A stretch of DNA of 64,000 bases from Rhynchopus sp. YZ270_cl-10 (taxonomy: Eukaryota; Euglenozoa; Diplonemea; Diplonemida; Diplonemidae): NCBI GenBank assembly GCA_964035575.1, contig OZ037885.1, positions 620,001-684,000 on the forward strand. The letters run 5' to 3'. The notes below the pieces were generated by a model, which saw only the letters and a program-made list of their open reading frames with translations, ran no database searches and was not told the DNA's origin. Numbering within the stretch: the first letter of the stretch is position 1; every line of letters begins with the position of its first letter. Below are positions 1-8,970 of this stretch, piece after piece. Both the position numbers and the translations under genes were made by a program.

Positions 1-225
1 CGTCGTCTCAACATAGGGAAGAAGCAGTGCAAGGCATTCATCGTGGTTCCCTCTGCATGCCTCGTGCACAGCCTTGGAGGTGACTGTTTTGCTGTCTGGA
101 GGGAGCTTCTCAAGGGCTACACGCACAGCAGCAGTGTCGCCGTTCCTGGCAGCCTCCAAGACCTCGTCTGCAGAAAGCTTTCTTCTCTTTCGAGCCTCTG
201 TGCTGTCTGCGCTTCGCTTTGGCAT
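1..225 (-). CDS. Ankyrin-repeat protein, N-terminal part (copy A, runs off window)
   Basis: This is the first 75 codons of a second copy of the ankyrin gene found complete at 1508-2863; the rest lies left of the window. The start is the ATG at 223-225, which matches the start of the complete copy. The visible protein has a basic, nuclear-signal-like N-terminus (MPKRSADS then RKRRKL), followed by an alanine-rich helical stretch and the beginning of the ankyrin region. Bases 1-573 match 2638-3210 almost base for base, so the two genes are a recent tandem duplication. The role is unknown; ankyrin repeats bind proteins. I am sure of the homology, not of expression. Confidence 0.7.
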   Translation of the reverse strand, partial: MPKRSADSTEARKRRKLSADEVLEAARNGDTAAVRVALEKLPPDSKTVTSKAVHEACRGNHDECLALLLPYVETT

Positions 226-581
226 TGTGTGGTTTGTGTTGCTGTGGTGTCTTTTGTGTGTGTTTCTTTTTGTGCAAAGCTTCACACACACAGTCAAGGG
301 AACGGACACACCGATACGTCGCACACAACCAAAGCCCACCTCCACGAGTCCCCTGGACAACGCTCACAGCGGCTCATGGACTGCTTCCACACGAAGTAGA
401 ATTGTCGTCTTGACTCCGAAGAGAAACGGAGTGGGTCGGGAGGGGTGGAAGTGCTTTGTGGATTACTGTAAACGTAACAAGGTAGGTGCTGAATACATCC
501 TCACACAACTGCTTTTGCGGGAAATGCCTCAGAACGCCCTAGATCATTTCCGAGACGTTCCAAGTTTTTTTAGCGGGGTAG

Positions 582-1334
582 CAGTGTTTCCGCGACCCAA
601 AAAACGGAAGGATTTCTTCCGGCCGGGGGAGGGAAAAAAAAAAACGGGTGGAAGAAATTCTTCCCGGAAGGGGCTGGGGGCTGGTGGGCGAAGCCCACCC
701 ATGGAAAAAGAATGGACGTCATGTTGCAGTCAAACGTCCAGCATCGGAGCCATTTGAGGTGGTGCACACGAAGAAGGGGAAGACGTGTCAATCGTACAAT
801 TATGAGGGTTGGAAGCCGAGGAGATCTCAAATGTTGCGTACCGTGGCTTCGCCAGAATATTTCGCCTCAGCATAATATGGAAGTATAATTGATGACAATT
901 ATTGATTGAGGCGCCGATTTCTCACGGTGGGCGTTTTTTGATACGATAATTACCAACGATAGTGCCATTTTTCTGGCAATATTTTTTAGAAATGTTGCGT
1001 ACCGTGGCTTCGCCAGGAACCTTTGGGTGTCATGACCACTGTTTCTTACATAAATGTACTGAGGTTATTGATAAGAAGGCTGACATCACTCCGGCTTGTG
1101 GTTCACCCTCCTCCCCCGCCGTTGACGATTTTGTACATCAGGGGGGAAAGCGCGTCACCTCCCTGCACTGGCAGGGAGTCGCGCGCGCGAAGCGCGCGCA
1201 GCGACCGCTTGTACGGGGGGAAAGCTCGGGACCCCAAATCACCCTACTAAGCACTAGTAAAAAAAAAAATTATTTGGAATGAAAAAAAATTCATCCATCC
1301 CCCTAGAAAACACCGGAAGAACGTGGAAACACTG
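582..1334. mobile_element. Non-autonomous hAT-like DNA element
   Basis: The ends are inverted repeats starting CAGTGTTTCC (left) and, read from the other side, CAGTGTTTCC (right). The element is flanked by a perfect 8-bp direct repeat CGGGGTAG at 574-581 and 1335-1342. The duplicate spacer at 3211-3218 carries a single CGGGGTAG and no element, so it is the empty site. An 8-bp duplication and ends starting CAG are typical of hAT transposons. No transposase is visible in the 753 bp; the interior holds two copies of a motif ending CCGTGGCTTCGCCAG (829-855 and 990-1016), which is also present at 8460 and 34703. Confidence 0.85.
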
Positions 1335-1507
1335 CGGGGTAGGTATAAAAAATAAGTAAAAAATACAAACGTTGCATGTAAAAGCGGAAACAGGGTTTTC
1401 GTAAGATAAGAATATCCTATGTCTTTCGAGCTTTTAAGCCACCTTTGAACTGAACCACCCCTCCACTCTGCAAGGCAGCTTTGCTACTCCAGGAACTATG
1501 CTTCAGC

Positions 1508-2863
1508 TCAAGGAGAACGTCCGTCGTTGTTGTCTGTGTCCGTGTCTGCACCTGCATCAATCAACACCTGCGCCACGTCTTTGTTCACCGCACAGTCCAA
1601 CGCAGTCTTGTTGTTCATGTCGCGGTGATTCACATCCACCTCCGGCAAGCCCACAAGATAGCGCACAGTCTCGGTGTGTCCATTACGCGCCGCAAGGATA
1701 AGACACGTGATTCCATCGTTGTCTGTGACATTCACTCCTGCACCTGCTTCGACCAACATCTTCACAACCTCGAGTGCTCCTGAACAGGAAGCTAAGTGCA
1801 GAGGCGAAAATGCGTCGTTGTTCCTTGCCTCGATCTCTGCATCAATCAACACCCGCACCACTTCTGTGTGGCCGTTGTTCGCCGCCCAGTGCAACGCGGT
1901 CTCGTTGTCGATGTCGCAGTGATTCACATCCGCCTCCGGCAAGCACACAAGATAGCGCACAATCTCGGTGTGTCCACAAAACGCCGCACTGATAAGACTT
2001 CTTCCATAGTCGTCTGTGACATTCACTCCTGCACCTGCTCTGACCAACATCTTCACAACTTCGAGTGTGCCTGAACAGGAAGCCAAGTGCAGAGGCGAAA
2101 ATGTGTTGATGTCCTTTGTGTCGATGTCTGCACCTGCATCAATCAACACCCGCACCACTTTTGTATGGCCATTCTTTGCCGCAAAGCCCAACGCAGTCTC
2201 GTTGTCGATGTCGCAGTGATTCACATCCACCTCCGGCAAGCCCACAAGATAGCGCACAGTCTCGGTGTGTCCATGATACGCCGCAAGGATAAGACACGTG
2301 TCTCCATCGTCGTCTGTGACGTTCACTCCTGCACCTGCTTCGACCAACATCTTCACAACTTCGAGTGCTCCTGAACAGGAAGCCAAGTGCAAAGGCGAAC
2401 GCCCTCCCTTGCTCGCCCTTGCCTCGATGTCTGCACCTGCATCAATGAAGACGCGACACACTGCAGGGTCCACCCACATGGCGGGACAGTCACTTGCTGT
2501 CGAACCTATTACGGATTCACCTAACTCGACACACGCCCCGTTGTTGCAGACGGACTTCCAATGCTGCAAGAGGACCTCCGTGCACGCAACATGGTCTGTG
2601 TGGACACACTCACTCAGCCAGACTCCAAAACCCACCTGCGTCGTCTCAACATAGGGAAGAAGCAGTGCAAGGCATTCATCGTGGTTCCCTCTGCATGCCT
2701 CGTGCACAGCCTTGGAGGTGACTGTTTTGCTGTCTGGAGGGAGCTTCTCAAGGGCTGCACGCACAGCAGCAGTGTCGCCGTTCCTGGCAGCCTCCAAGAC
2801 CTCGTCTGCAGAAAGCTTTCTTCTCTTTCGAGCCTCCGTGCTGTCTGCGCTTCGCTTTGGCAT
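1508..2863 (-). CDS. Ankyrin-repeat protein (copy B, complete)
   Basis: A 451-residue protein. I take the start at the ATG at 2861-2863 because the duplicate copy conserves it; the frame stays open a further 45 codons upstream, but that part reads as untranslated leader. The N-terminus is basic (RKRRKL near residues 13-18). After about residue 60 come ankyrin repeats, with repeated cores such as SPLHLASCSGALEVV, GHTETVRYLVGLPEV and ETAL-AA-NGHT. The last repeats differ only slightly from each other at the DNA level, so repeats have been gained by internal duplication. No signal peptide or membrane segment is seen. Ankyrin arrays act as protein-binding scaffolds; the partner is unknown. There is no enzyme domain. 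A neighbour copy lies on each side. Confidence 0.85.
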   Translation of the reverse strand: MPKRSADSTEARKRRKLSADEVLEAARNGDTAAVRAALEKLPPDSKTVTSKAVHEACRGNHDECLALLLPYVETTQVGFGVWLSECVHTDHVACTEVLLQHWKSVCNNGACVELGESVIGSTASDCPAMWVDPAVCRVFIDAGADIEARASKGGRSPLHLASCSGALEVVKMLVEAGAGVNVTDDDGDTCLILAAYHGHTETVRYLVGLPEVDVNHCDIDNETALGFAAKNGHTKVVRVLIDAGADIDTKDINTFSPLHLASCSGTLEVVKMLVRAGAGVNVTDDYGRSLISAAFCGHTEIVRYLVCLPEADVNHCDIDNETALHWAANNGHTEVVRVLIDAEIEARNNDAFSPLHLASCSGALEVVKMLVEAGAGVNVTDNDGITCLILAARNGHTETVRYLVGLPEVDVNHRDMNNKTALDCAVNKDVAQVLIDAGADTDTDNNDGRSP

Positions 2864-3382
2864 TGTGTGGTTTGTGTTGCTGTGGTGTCTTTTGTGTGTG
2901 TTCCTTTTTGTGCAAAGCTTCACACACACAGTCAGGGGAACGGACACACCGATACGTCGCACACAACCAAAGCCCACCTCCACGAGTCCCCTGGACAACG
3001 CTCACAGCGGCTCATGGACTGCTTCCACACGAAGTAGAATTGTCGTCTTGACTCCGAAGAGAAACGGAGTGGGTCGGGAGGGGTGGAAGTGCTTTGTGGA
3101 TTACTGTAAACATCACAAGGTAGGTGCTGAATACATCCTCACACAACTGATTTTGCGGGAAACGCCTCAGAACGACCTAGATCATTTCCGAGACGTTCCA
3201 AGTTTTATAGCGGGGTAGGTATAAAAAATAAGTAAAAAATATAAACGTTGCATGTAAAGGGGGAACAGGGTTTTTGTAAGATAAGAATATCCTATGCCTT
3301 TCGAGCTTTCAAGCCACCTTTGAACTGAACCACCCCTCCACTCTGCAAGGCAGCTTTGCTACTCCAAGAACTATGATTCAGC

Positions 3383-3450
3383 TCAAGGAGAACGTCCGTC
3401 GTTGTTGTCTGTGTCCATGTCTGCACCTGCATCAATCAACACCTACGCGG
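3383..3450 (-). pseudogene. Ankyrin gene copy C, 3' stub
   Basis: The last roughly 22 codons and the 3' flank of a third ankyrin copy match copy B (equivalent of 1508-1570). Homology breaks at about 3450 inside what should be an ankyrin repeat, and the sequence beyond is unrelated. This is the truncated end of the tandem array, probably left by a deletion or rearrangement. Confidence 0.75.
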
Positions 3451-3926
3451 TGGCAACTGGGGAGGCAAACTCATTGAGGGAAACGGAGAGAACGGGTGGG
3501 GTACTTTTTTTTTTTTTTGAATTATTTTTTGTCCAAAAAAGGGAAAAAAACCCATGGGAGAAGATATGGGGCATGTGGAGAAAGCTTTGGAAGACTAATG
3601 GGTCTTGTAGGTGTGTATGAAAATCACCGTTCACGAATATCTTTTTGTTTGGGTTTTGCTGTTGTCAATCGGCCCCCAATCGCAGGGGTTTTTATACTAA
3701 AAATGTCATCCCCCCCGAAGGCTAGCTAACTACGTACAGACAGCACACTCTAGTCTTCAAGAAGTGTCGCAGACATGAGACATGTGAACAACACAGCGCA
3801 CTGTGGACAACCGAAAACAGTATTGGTACGTGAAAAAGACGCACGGAAAGTGGAGTTCGAGCACACCAACGGGTTGCAACTGTATTATTCCAACAGTTCT
3901 TTTGTCGCAAGCAAAAAAAAAATAAT

Positions 3927-4005
3927 GGTTATTGATGCAGGCACCCGACTGACTCACGTACGATGCCAGCCCCGGATGAAAGCACAACTACCCCGCAACC
4001 ATCAA
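3927..4005 (-). repeat. R2 structured repeat
   Basis: On the minus strand this holds the R2 core GTACGTGAGTCAGTCGG, then CCTGCATCAATAAC and, a few bases on, a run of ten T. Other copies are at 32590-32668, 48944-49030 and 63177-63261, all in the same direction. Confidence 0.7.
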
Positions 4006-4120
4006 TAGGGGAAGAAAAGAGAAGATACACCTCAACCACATCCCCCCAAAAAAGAGACGTTGACAGTTTTTGTTTAATTTTATAAAAGAGAGCAAATAGA
4101 AGGGGGTACGATTTGCAGTA

Positions 4121-4175
4121 GGAGTTGAAAGTGCAAACACCTCACCGTTCATTGGCAGATGCAGACACTGCTGAA
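4121..4175 (-). repeat. R3 structured repeat
   Basis: On the minus strand it reads AGTGTCTGCATC, then AATGAACGGTGAGG, then GTTTGCACTTTCAAC. Relatives lie at 7531-7594, 13738-13795, 45319-45372, 54598-54670 and 62408-62452, all the same way round. The ends can pair (GTGC with GCAC in most copies). Confidence 0.65.
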
Positions 4176-4989
4176 GGGGGGAGAAAAAACTAAACAATAG
4201 TAACCGCGAACTGACCTCTTTATAAGATAATGAGTGTTTTTTTCCGTTGAACGCAGTCAAATAGGAGTCGAATTCTGTTTGACGCAAAGTAGGGAGGGAG
4301 AGGGGGAATTTTTTTTTCGGGTGGGGGGAAAAAAATGCTTGTTTTCTGAGATCAATCGTTGGCTTGCTTTTTTGTTGGTTTCTAATCACACTGCATCGTA
4401 AGAGGAGGGGGGGAAAAGACTGTTTGCTTTCTAGAGTGCAGCCCTGAGGAAAGCCATTAACAAAAAGAGCATCGTTTTAGGTGAACCAAACATTTTTTGG
4501 TTTGATTATATACTACTATCAGTAGATGACTGTTTCCTATGCCTTAGTGATTGGTCCTCCTTGCAAAAAAGGCACAAGGCCAGAACATCTGTGCATGGCT
4601 GCTCGTCTGAGCATTTGCTCTCCCCGGTTCCCTTCTCCTTTCCCCCCTCCCCGAGAGGGAGTATGTTTGTACGTTACAACGCCCATAAAAAAAAGTGCCC
4701 AAAAAAACACACACAAAGGTGACTAACCTTTGGATAGAGCGAATCAACTACGTTTATTTTAACACAAAAAAAAAAACTACTTTGAATTCAAGGGAGAGCA
4801 GAAAGCTTTTTGAGAAGGGTGTGCCACATTGCATCTCACTTGAATACACGAACACTCCTCGCATCTTTTAAAGGTGAACTGCAAGACTCCACACACGCCC
4901 TATGGACACATGGACACCGTTTGAAGGAGTTTACACGAAGTTGCAGTGGCAGGGGAGGCAAGGGGGAGAGAGGCAAACAACAGCCAGGC

Positions 4990-7191
4990 TTAGGAGCAGC
5001 AGCACTTCCCCTTCTTCTTCTTCTTCTGTCCCTTGGTGACGTCTTTGCCTTTGAACTTGTAGTTGTGGCCCAGCTGTGCTGTGCGCTCGGGTGTGGTGAT
5101 TACTTCGACGTGAGGAGCAGCTTTGCGGAAGTGTGCAACTGATGGAAGGGGAAGGGTAGCAGGGTGGGGTGTTGCAAGGGAAAAATTTATAAGATGAACC
5201 CAAGCCTCTCGTGCTTAGTCTTGAAAAGTAGATAATATGCGGCCACCTGCAAAGCCATCATCTCGTATCATGATAAGAGGGTGGGAACGTAATTGATACA
5301 TTTTTGTTCAGTTTTTTATTCTGCTAAAGAAGAAGGCGAAGCCTATACAATATGAGGCGAACAGCGTGGTGACTGTCGTGTTGAAAGATTGTGATCGATC
5401 ACAAGACTGAAACTTGGCAGAAAAAAGAATGGAGTCAACAGAGTCAACAGAGTCAACAGAGTCAACAGAGTCAACAGAGTCAACAGAGTCAACAGAGTCA
5501 ACAGAGTCAACAGAGTCAACAGAGTCAACAGAGTCAACAGAGTCAACAGAGTCAACAGAGTCAACAGAGTCAACAGAGTCAACAGAGTCAACAGAGTCAA
5601 CAGAGTCAACAGAGTCAACAGAGTCAACAGAGTCAACAGAGTCAACAGAGTCAACAGAGTCAACAGAGTCAACAGAGTCAACAGAGTCAACAGAGTCAAC
5701 AGAGTCAACAGAGTCAACAGAGTCAACAGAGTCAACAGAGTCAACAGAGTCAACCCGATCCCCTCCCTCCTGCGTTTCCCCAAATTCCTTTTTCATGTCT
5801 GTCCGCAAAATGACATACCCACTTGCTCCTCTTCGGGGTCGTAGAAGGTGTCGTTTATGTTGAGCCTTTGGAGGTTGGGCAGTGCAGAGAGTGCCTTGAC
5901 TGCAGCAAGGTTGCGCTTGACGTCTCCTTCGCACAGAGGGTTGTTGCAGATGTTGATCTCACGGAGGCTCACACAGCGCTCGAGACCTTCCACGCATTTG
6001 ACCTCGTTGTCGCTTACGTCGAGGAACTCCAGCTGCGGCAGCTTCTCAATCCCCGCAAAGTTGTGAAACCTGTTGTGATGCAAACACAGCCACGTCAGAT
6101 TCGGTGCAAACCCCAACCCCCTCAAACTGGTCACATCCGACTGCGTCAGGTTCAGCCATTCCAGCGCAGGGACACTCCCCAACCCAGTGAAGTCCACAAT
6201 GTGGTTTCCACTCACATCGATCCACCGCAGATACTGTGCAGACTCGACCCCTGACAGAGAGGTCAGGTCGTTCCAAGATGCTGTCAATCTGAGCAGATTC
6301 GGGTACGCGTCTAGCCTTGCCAAAGATGTAAGGCGGTTGTCATGGAAGTTAAGATGCGTGACCCTAGGACTGGCTCGGGAGACTGCAACACTGGTGCTGT
6401 TGTGCTCTGCGCACGCGAAGTCTTCGGTGACCTCAGAGCTTGGGCTGTACGTAGTGTTTGCAACGTAGGGTGTGTCGCTGTCCCCCGGTGCAACACCGCA
6501 AGGGTGCTTGTAAGGGTTGCCCGGTACAGCGCCTGCAGAAGGGCCGTAATAGAACGGAGGAGGTTGGCACTTTGTCTGTGAAGCGGGAGACGCAGCGTTG
6601 CCCGTTTCGTGGTAGAACGCCTTCGGTGGCTGGTAGTACACTGGGTCGGGCATCACTCTGAGAAAAAAAGAGGGTTGTAAGAGCGTTAGATCATATAAAC
6701 CAGATTGCCACAGTATTTTTTTTGAAAATTTGGGATTAGTGTAGACCTGAGGATGAGCTCCACTTTTTCCCCTTGAAAAATTGACAGCGTGGGAGAGGTA
6801 TTTACCAGATGGGCGATGCAAAAAAGAGGCTAAAAAAGTGAAGTTGGTACAGTTTGCATGTCAGGTATAGTGGCGTTGTGGTTCTTTGGTTGAAACCGCA
6901 TTTGAGTGTTAGACAGGAGACCTGACACACTTTGAATTATAACCACCTGATTTTTACCCCGCGTATAGGCGCGTATAGCGCGTAAAGGCGCGTAAAGGCT
7001 GGGAAAAATGGGTGGGGTTTGGCCTATACGGGCCTGTACGCGCCTATACGCGGGGTAAAAATCAGGTGGTATAAGTCGAAACAGAGAAAAAAAAATGGTA
7101 CTAAACATCTAAATGAGTGAACCCAAAAACAATGGGGGGGTACATACTGTTTAGGGTATGCGGCTGCCGGCTGGATAGGTTCACCAACCAT
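4990..7191 (-). CDS. Leucine-rich-repeat protein with lipid-anchor-like C-terminus, three joined exons
   Basis: Exons 7148-7191, 6657-5819 and 5138-4990 join in phase to 343 residues. Intron 1 (6658-7147) runs GTATGT to TTTCTCAG; intron 2 (5139-5818) runs GTATGT to CATCAG. Residues 1-90 are rich in proline and tyrosine. About eight SDS22-like leucine-rich repeats follow (LTSLARLDAYPNLLRL, LEFLDVSDNEVKCVEGL). The last exon supplies the capping segment EEEQVVAHFRKAAPHVEVI, which supports the join. The protein ends KKKKKGKCCCS: a lysine cluster before cysteines, as in prenylated or palmitoylated proteins, so membrane attachment is likely. SDS22-like proteins bind partners such as phosphatases, but the partner here is unknown. 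An upstream exon at 7901-8070 may extend the N-terminus. Confidence 0.8.
5187..5223 (-). repeat. R1 hairpin repeat inside intron 2 of the LRR gene
   Basis: On the minus strand it reads CTAAGCACGAGAGGCTTGGG, then TTCATCTTATAAATTTTT. CTAAGC and GCTTGG form a stem around the ACGAGAG loop. It lies 49-84 bases upstream of the AG that starts the last exon, in the gene's own direction. Confidence 0.75.
5432..5754. repeat. 9-bp minisatellite (GAGTCAACA), about 36 copies, in an intron
   Basis: Near-perfect tandem GAGTCAACA units. Because the period is 9 and the unit has no stop in the frames concerned, long spurious open frames result on both strands (for example VDS, LLT, QQS or TES repeats). The array lies wholly inside intron 2 of the LRR gene, so it is not translated in the spliced message. 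Confidence 0.95.
6943..7069. mobile_element. Small inverted-repeat element (MITE family M1) in an LRR-gene intron
   Basis: The termini are CCACCTGATTTTTACC and its inverse, extended by GCGTATAGG-type repeats that also pair across the centre, giving a 127-bp foldback. It is flanked by TATAA on both sides (6938-6942 and 7070-7074), a likely 5-bp target duplication. Relatives are at 23795-23894 and 38703-38807. Confidence 0.8.
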
Positions 7192-7530
7192 GACATTTCC
7201 TGTGGTGAGAGAATGGTAGTGGGTAGTGAGCAATGAAGACGTGGAGGTGCGTATGTTGCATCCTCTCAAGACCGGGTGGTGGGGAAACCCGGCTCTTAGC
7301 AGTCGCCAACTGATCTTGAGTACTCGACTAGGAAAAGGGGGAAGATTATTTTCGTTGAACGCAGCCAAAAACAGTGAGATCTGAATTTGGCGCAATTGAT
7401 TACTAAAGGAAGGGAGAAAATAGTCGGTTTCAGGCGATTAAACGTTGTATTTATTATTCGAGTTTTTAATAACACTACGTGTGAGGGGGGAAACGGGATT
7501 TTGCTCCAAGAAGTCTGGGAGGGGAAAACA

Positions 7531-7594
7531 GTGAAGTTGATAGTGCAAAACGCCTCTGGGACGCACTGCCACTCCATGGGTTATCGAACCCCCC
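7531..7594 (-). repeat. R3 structured repeat with T-arm-like end
   Basis: On the minus strand it starts GGGGGGTTCGATAACCC, then CATGGAGTGGCAGTGCGTCC and GTTTTGCACTATCAAC. The GGTTCGATAACC piece resembles a tRNA T arm or Pol III B box with extra bases. The copy at 54598-54670 shares the whole arrangement. Confidence 0.6.
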
Positions 7595-7900
7595 AGAGTG
7601 TTGTACTTTGAAGTTGAGAACAGGGAAACTGTAAGCAGGCACACAGTCATTCCCCCCATCCTGACGAAGGGGTGATAACATGATTTAACGAGAAATTCGA
7701 GAAAAGCACATTTCCTGGAACACAACACTGGGCGTCTGCTGAATCCAATGAGCGTCCCGCTTCACAGAGAATAGGGGAAAAAATTGAATTTGAATTTTGA
7801 AAAAATTCCCGGGTTTGCGGGTTTGTGCCGGGGAGAGCTGGTGGCGACGAAATAGACTCCGATAACAACTCAGTGCCTGAGGTGGGCATGCGCACACGAC

Positions 7901-8070
7901 CTCGTCTTCTTCTCCACCCAAAAAGAGGAGGCTGGGGTACCACGCCGTATGGGGCAGGCTGAACCACACCTTCGCCTTCCTGCCTTCCCTCGATAGGGTA
8001 TAGGCGAGGGGACGTCGCAGACTGTACGCCCAAATCCTCGATCGATGCACCATTTGACGGACGGAGCTCA
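7901..8070 (-). CDS. Possible 5' exon of the LRR gene
   Basis: The minus frame reads SATSPRLYPIEGRQEGEG, then VVQPAPYGVVPQPPLFG and WRRRRG, in the same proline/tyrosine-rich style as the N-terminus of the LRR protein. A donor at 7900 (CGAG then GTCGTG) is in phase 1 and joins in frame to the exon that begins at 7199, after TCTCACCACAG, to give GNVMVGEPIQP. The donor is not the GTATG form used elsewhere, and I could not fix the 5' border or start codon, so the left coordinate is supported and the right one is approximate. Confidence 0.4.
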
Positions 8071-8193
8071 TAGAACCCAACCAAGAGTGAGAATAAGGGA
8101 TGCGGCGAAAATACAAACAAGTAGTACATGCGCCTGCGGCGCAGCCAACAATACGAGCTGTAACCCACAGACCCTCTACCCCCTACCCATACC

Positions 8194-8410
8194 ATCACGG
8201 TGACCATGTGACCCGGGTACCATGCTATGCTCCAAAAAATGTTGGAGCCGTAATAATGTTGGGACGAGCGAGCCTTTTTTGGGCTGTCCCAACATTTTTA
8301 CGGCCCAACATATTTACAGTTACGGTAGCTGGTTTCAGCCACACCAGCAATGTTATACATGCGTGTCAAAGTGACATGGCATGCTGTTGAACATACATGG
8401 TCACTGTGAT
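8194..8410. mobile_element. Inverted-repeat foldback element
   Basis: Terminal repeats ATCACGGTGACCATGT (8194-8209) and ACATGGTCACTGTGAT (8395-8410) are inverted copies with one mismatch. A second nested inverted repeat inside uses GTTGGGAC and GTCCCAAC with GCCGTAA and TTACGGC. No coding sequence is present, and no clear target duplication is visible. Confidence 0.7.
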
Positions 8411-8459
8411 AGTTTGGCCGTAGAGAGAAAAAAGGGCGATTTTATGCCACGATTATTGA

Positions 8460-8570
8460 AATATTGCACACCGTGGCTTCGCCAGAAACCTTTTGGTGTC
8501 ACAACCGCTGTTTCTGCGCATTAATTTACCGAGGGAATGTACTGCGGGGAAGGTTTGTTAACTAGAGATA
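8460..8570 (+). repeat. Dispersed repeat containing CCGTGGCTTCGCCAG
   Basis: This stretch (ACACCGTGGCTTCGCCAG, then a GTTTCT motif, then a GGGAAGGTT motif and ACTAGAGA) aligns with 34703-34793 and in part with 829-855 and 990-1060. The other recurring module, GTGCGCCTGCGGCGC, appears at 8128, 15966, 16565, 34608 and 58872. Both contain short perfect hairpins and seem to be parts of mobile elements. Confidence 0.55.
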
Positions 8571-8844
8571 ACAAGTCTAGCACGTGGACGGAACTTCCAG
8601 CCAAGGGTTACACCCATGGACGGAAAACGTATCTTGCATTAAAGGGGCCCGCAATGTTAGTTTCAATTTACCAAACAGGCCTCCCAGTCCGGCATCCGCT
8701 TCAAACTACATATCGGATGGGTTGGCACCTCGTGCAATGAAGGCGAGCCCAAGCTCTTCATAGTGGGACATGCTCCCTGGGTGCAAGCGGGCACACTACT
8801 TTAGAATACATGAGACTCTAGGAAAGCGTGGTCCGGCTTGGAAG

Positions 8845-8970
8845 TGCTCCTGGTAACGGCGAGTGAACAGGGCAGATCCCAAGACTGAACCGGCAATTTG
8901 TCGGCATGTGGTGCAAGCGTACGATGGGGACCTCGTCGGTAGCCGGGAACCCTCCCTGGGCTAGTTCAAT
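8845..8970 (+). rRNA. LSU (28S-type) rRNA domain I fragment
   Basis: Bases 8853-8872 carry TAACGGCGAGTGAACAGG, one of the most conserved stretches near the 5' end of nuclear LSU rRNA. The similarity goes on with GATCCCAAGACTGAA, CATGTGGTGCAAGCGTACG and TCGGTAGCCGG, in the order found in 28S rRNA. The next conserved LSU segment (the AAGTACCGTAAGGGAAAG region) is not found downstream, and no 5.8S or SSU is seen, so this is a fragment or a highly divergent or split piece. It is on the opposite strand to all genes. It could be a relic of an rDNA-derived insertion or a real fragmented-rRNA module. Confidence 0.5.

Larger units (their letters stand above)
1..3450. repeat. Tandem array of ankyrin-gene units
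   Basis: Bases 1-573 repeat at 2638-3210, and 1335-1560 repeat at 3211-3450, so the region is one unit of about 1.9 kb present at least twice plus a broken third. The third copy stops matching at about 3450, where unrelated sequence begins. The only large difference between the spacers is a 753-bp insertion in the left one (582-1334). Near-identity of the copies implies recent unequal exchange or slippage. Confidence 0.85.
3451..4989. other. Non-coding stretch with short structured repeats
   Basis: No convincing exon on either strand. It contains one R2 repeat (3927-4005) and one R3 repeat (4121-4175), many A and T runs, and the 3' flank of the leucine-rich-repeat gene. Open frames here are short and low in complexity. 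Confidence 0.6.

Noticed and set aside
74-757. Plus-strand frames over the ankyrin and Ubl-LRR genes (also near 2561, 27535, 40304, 53202)
   Set aside because: They mirror well-supported minus-strand genes, recur at each paralogue only because the DNA is duplicated, and contain no domain.
5432-5754. CRISPR-like array
   Set aside because: The tandem units have no spacers, and the genome is eukaryotic. The same holds for 13338-13600.
5308-5934. Long open frames over the GAGTCAACA array on both strands
   Set aside because: The frames stay open only because a 9-bp unit without stops is repeated; the array is inside an intron whose exon join is well supported.
7531-7594. tRNA gene, because of the GGTTCGATAACC segment
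   Set aside because: No acceptor stem, A box at proper spacing or anticodon arm can be fitted; the segment has extra bases in the T loop. Kept as part of repeat R3.
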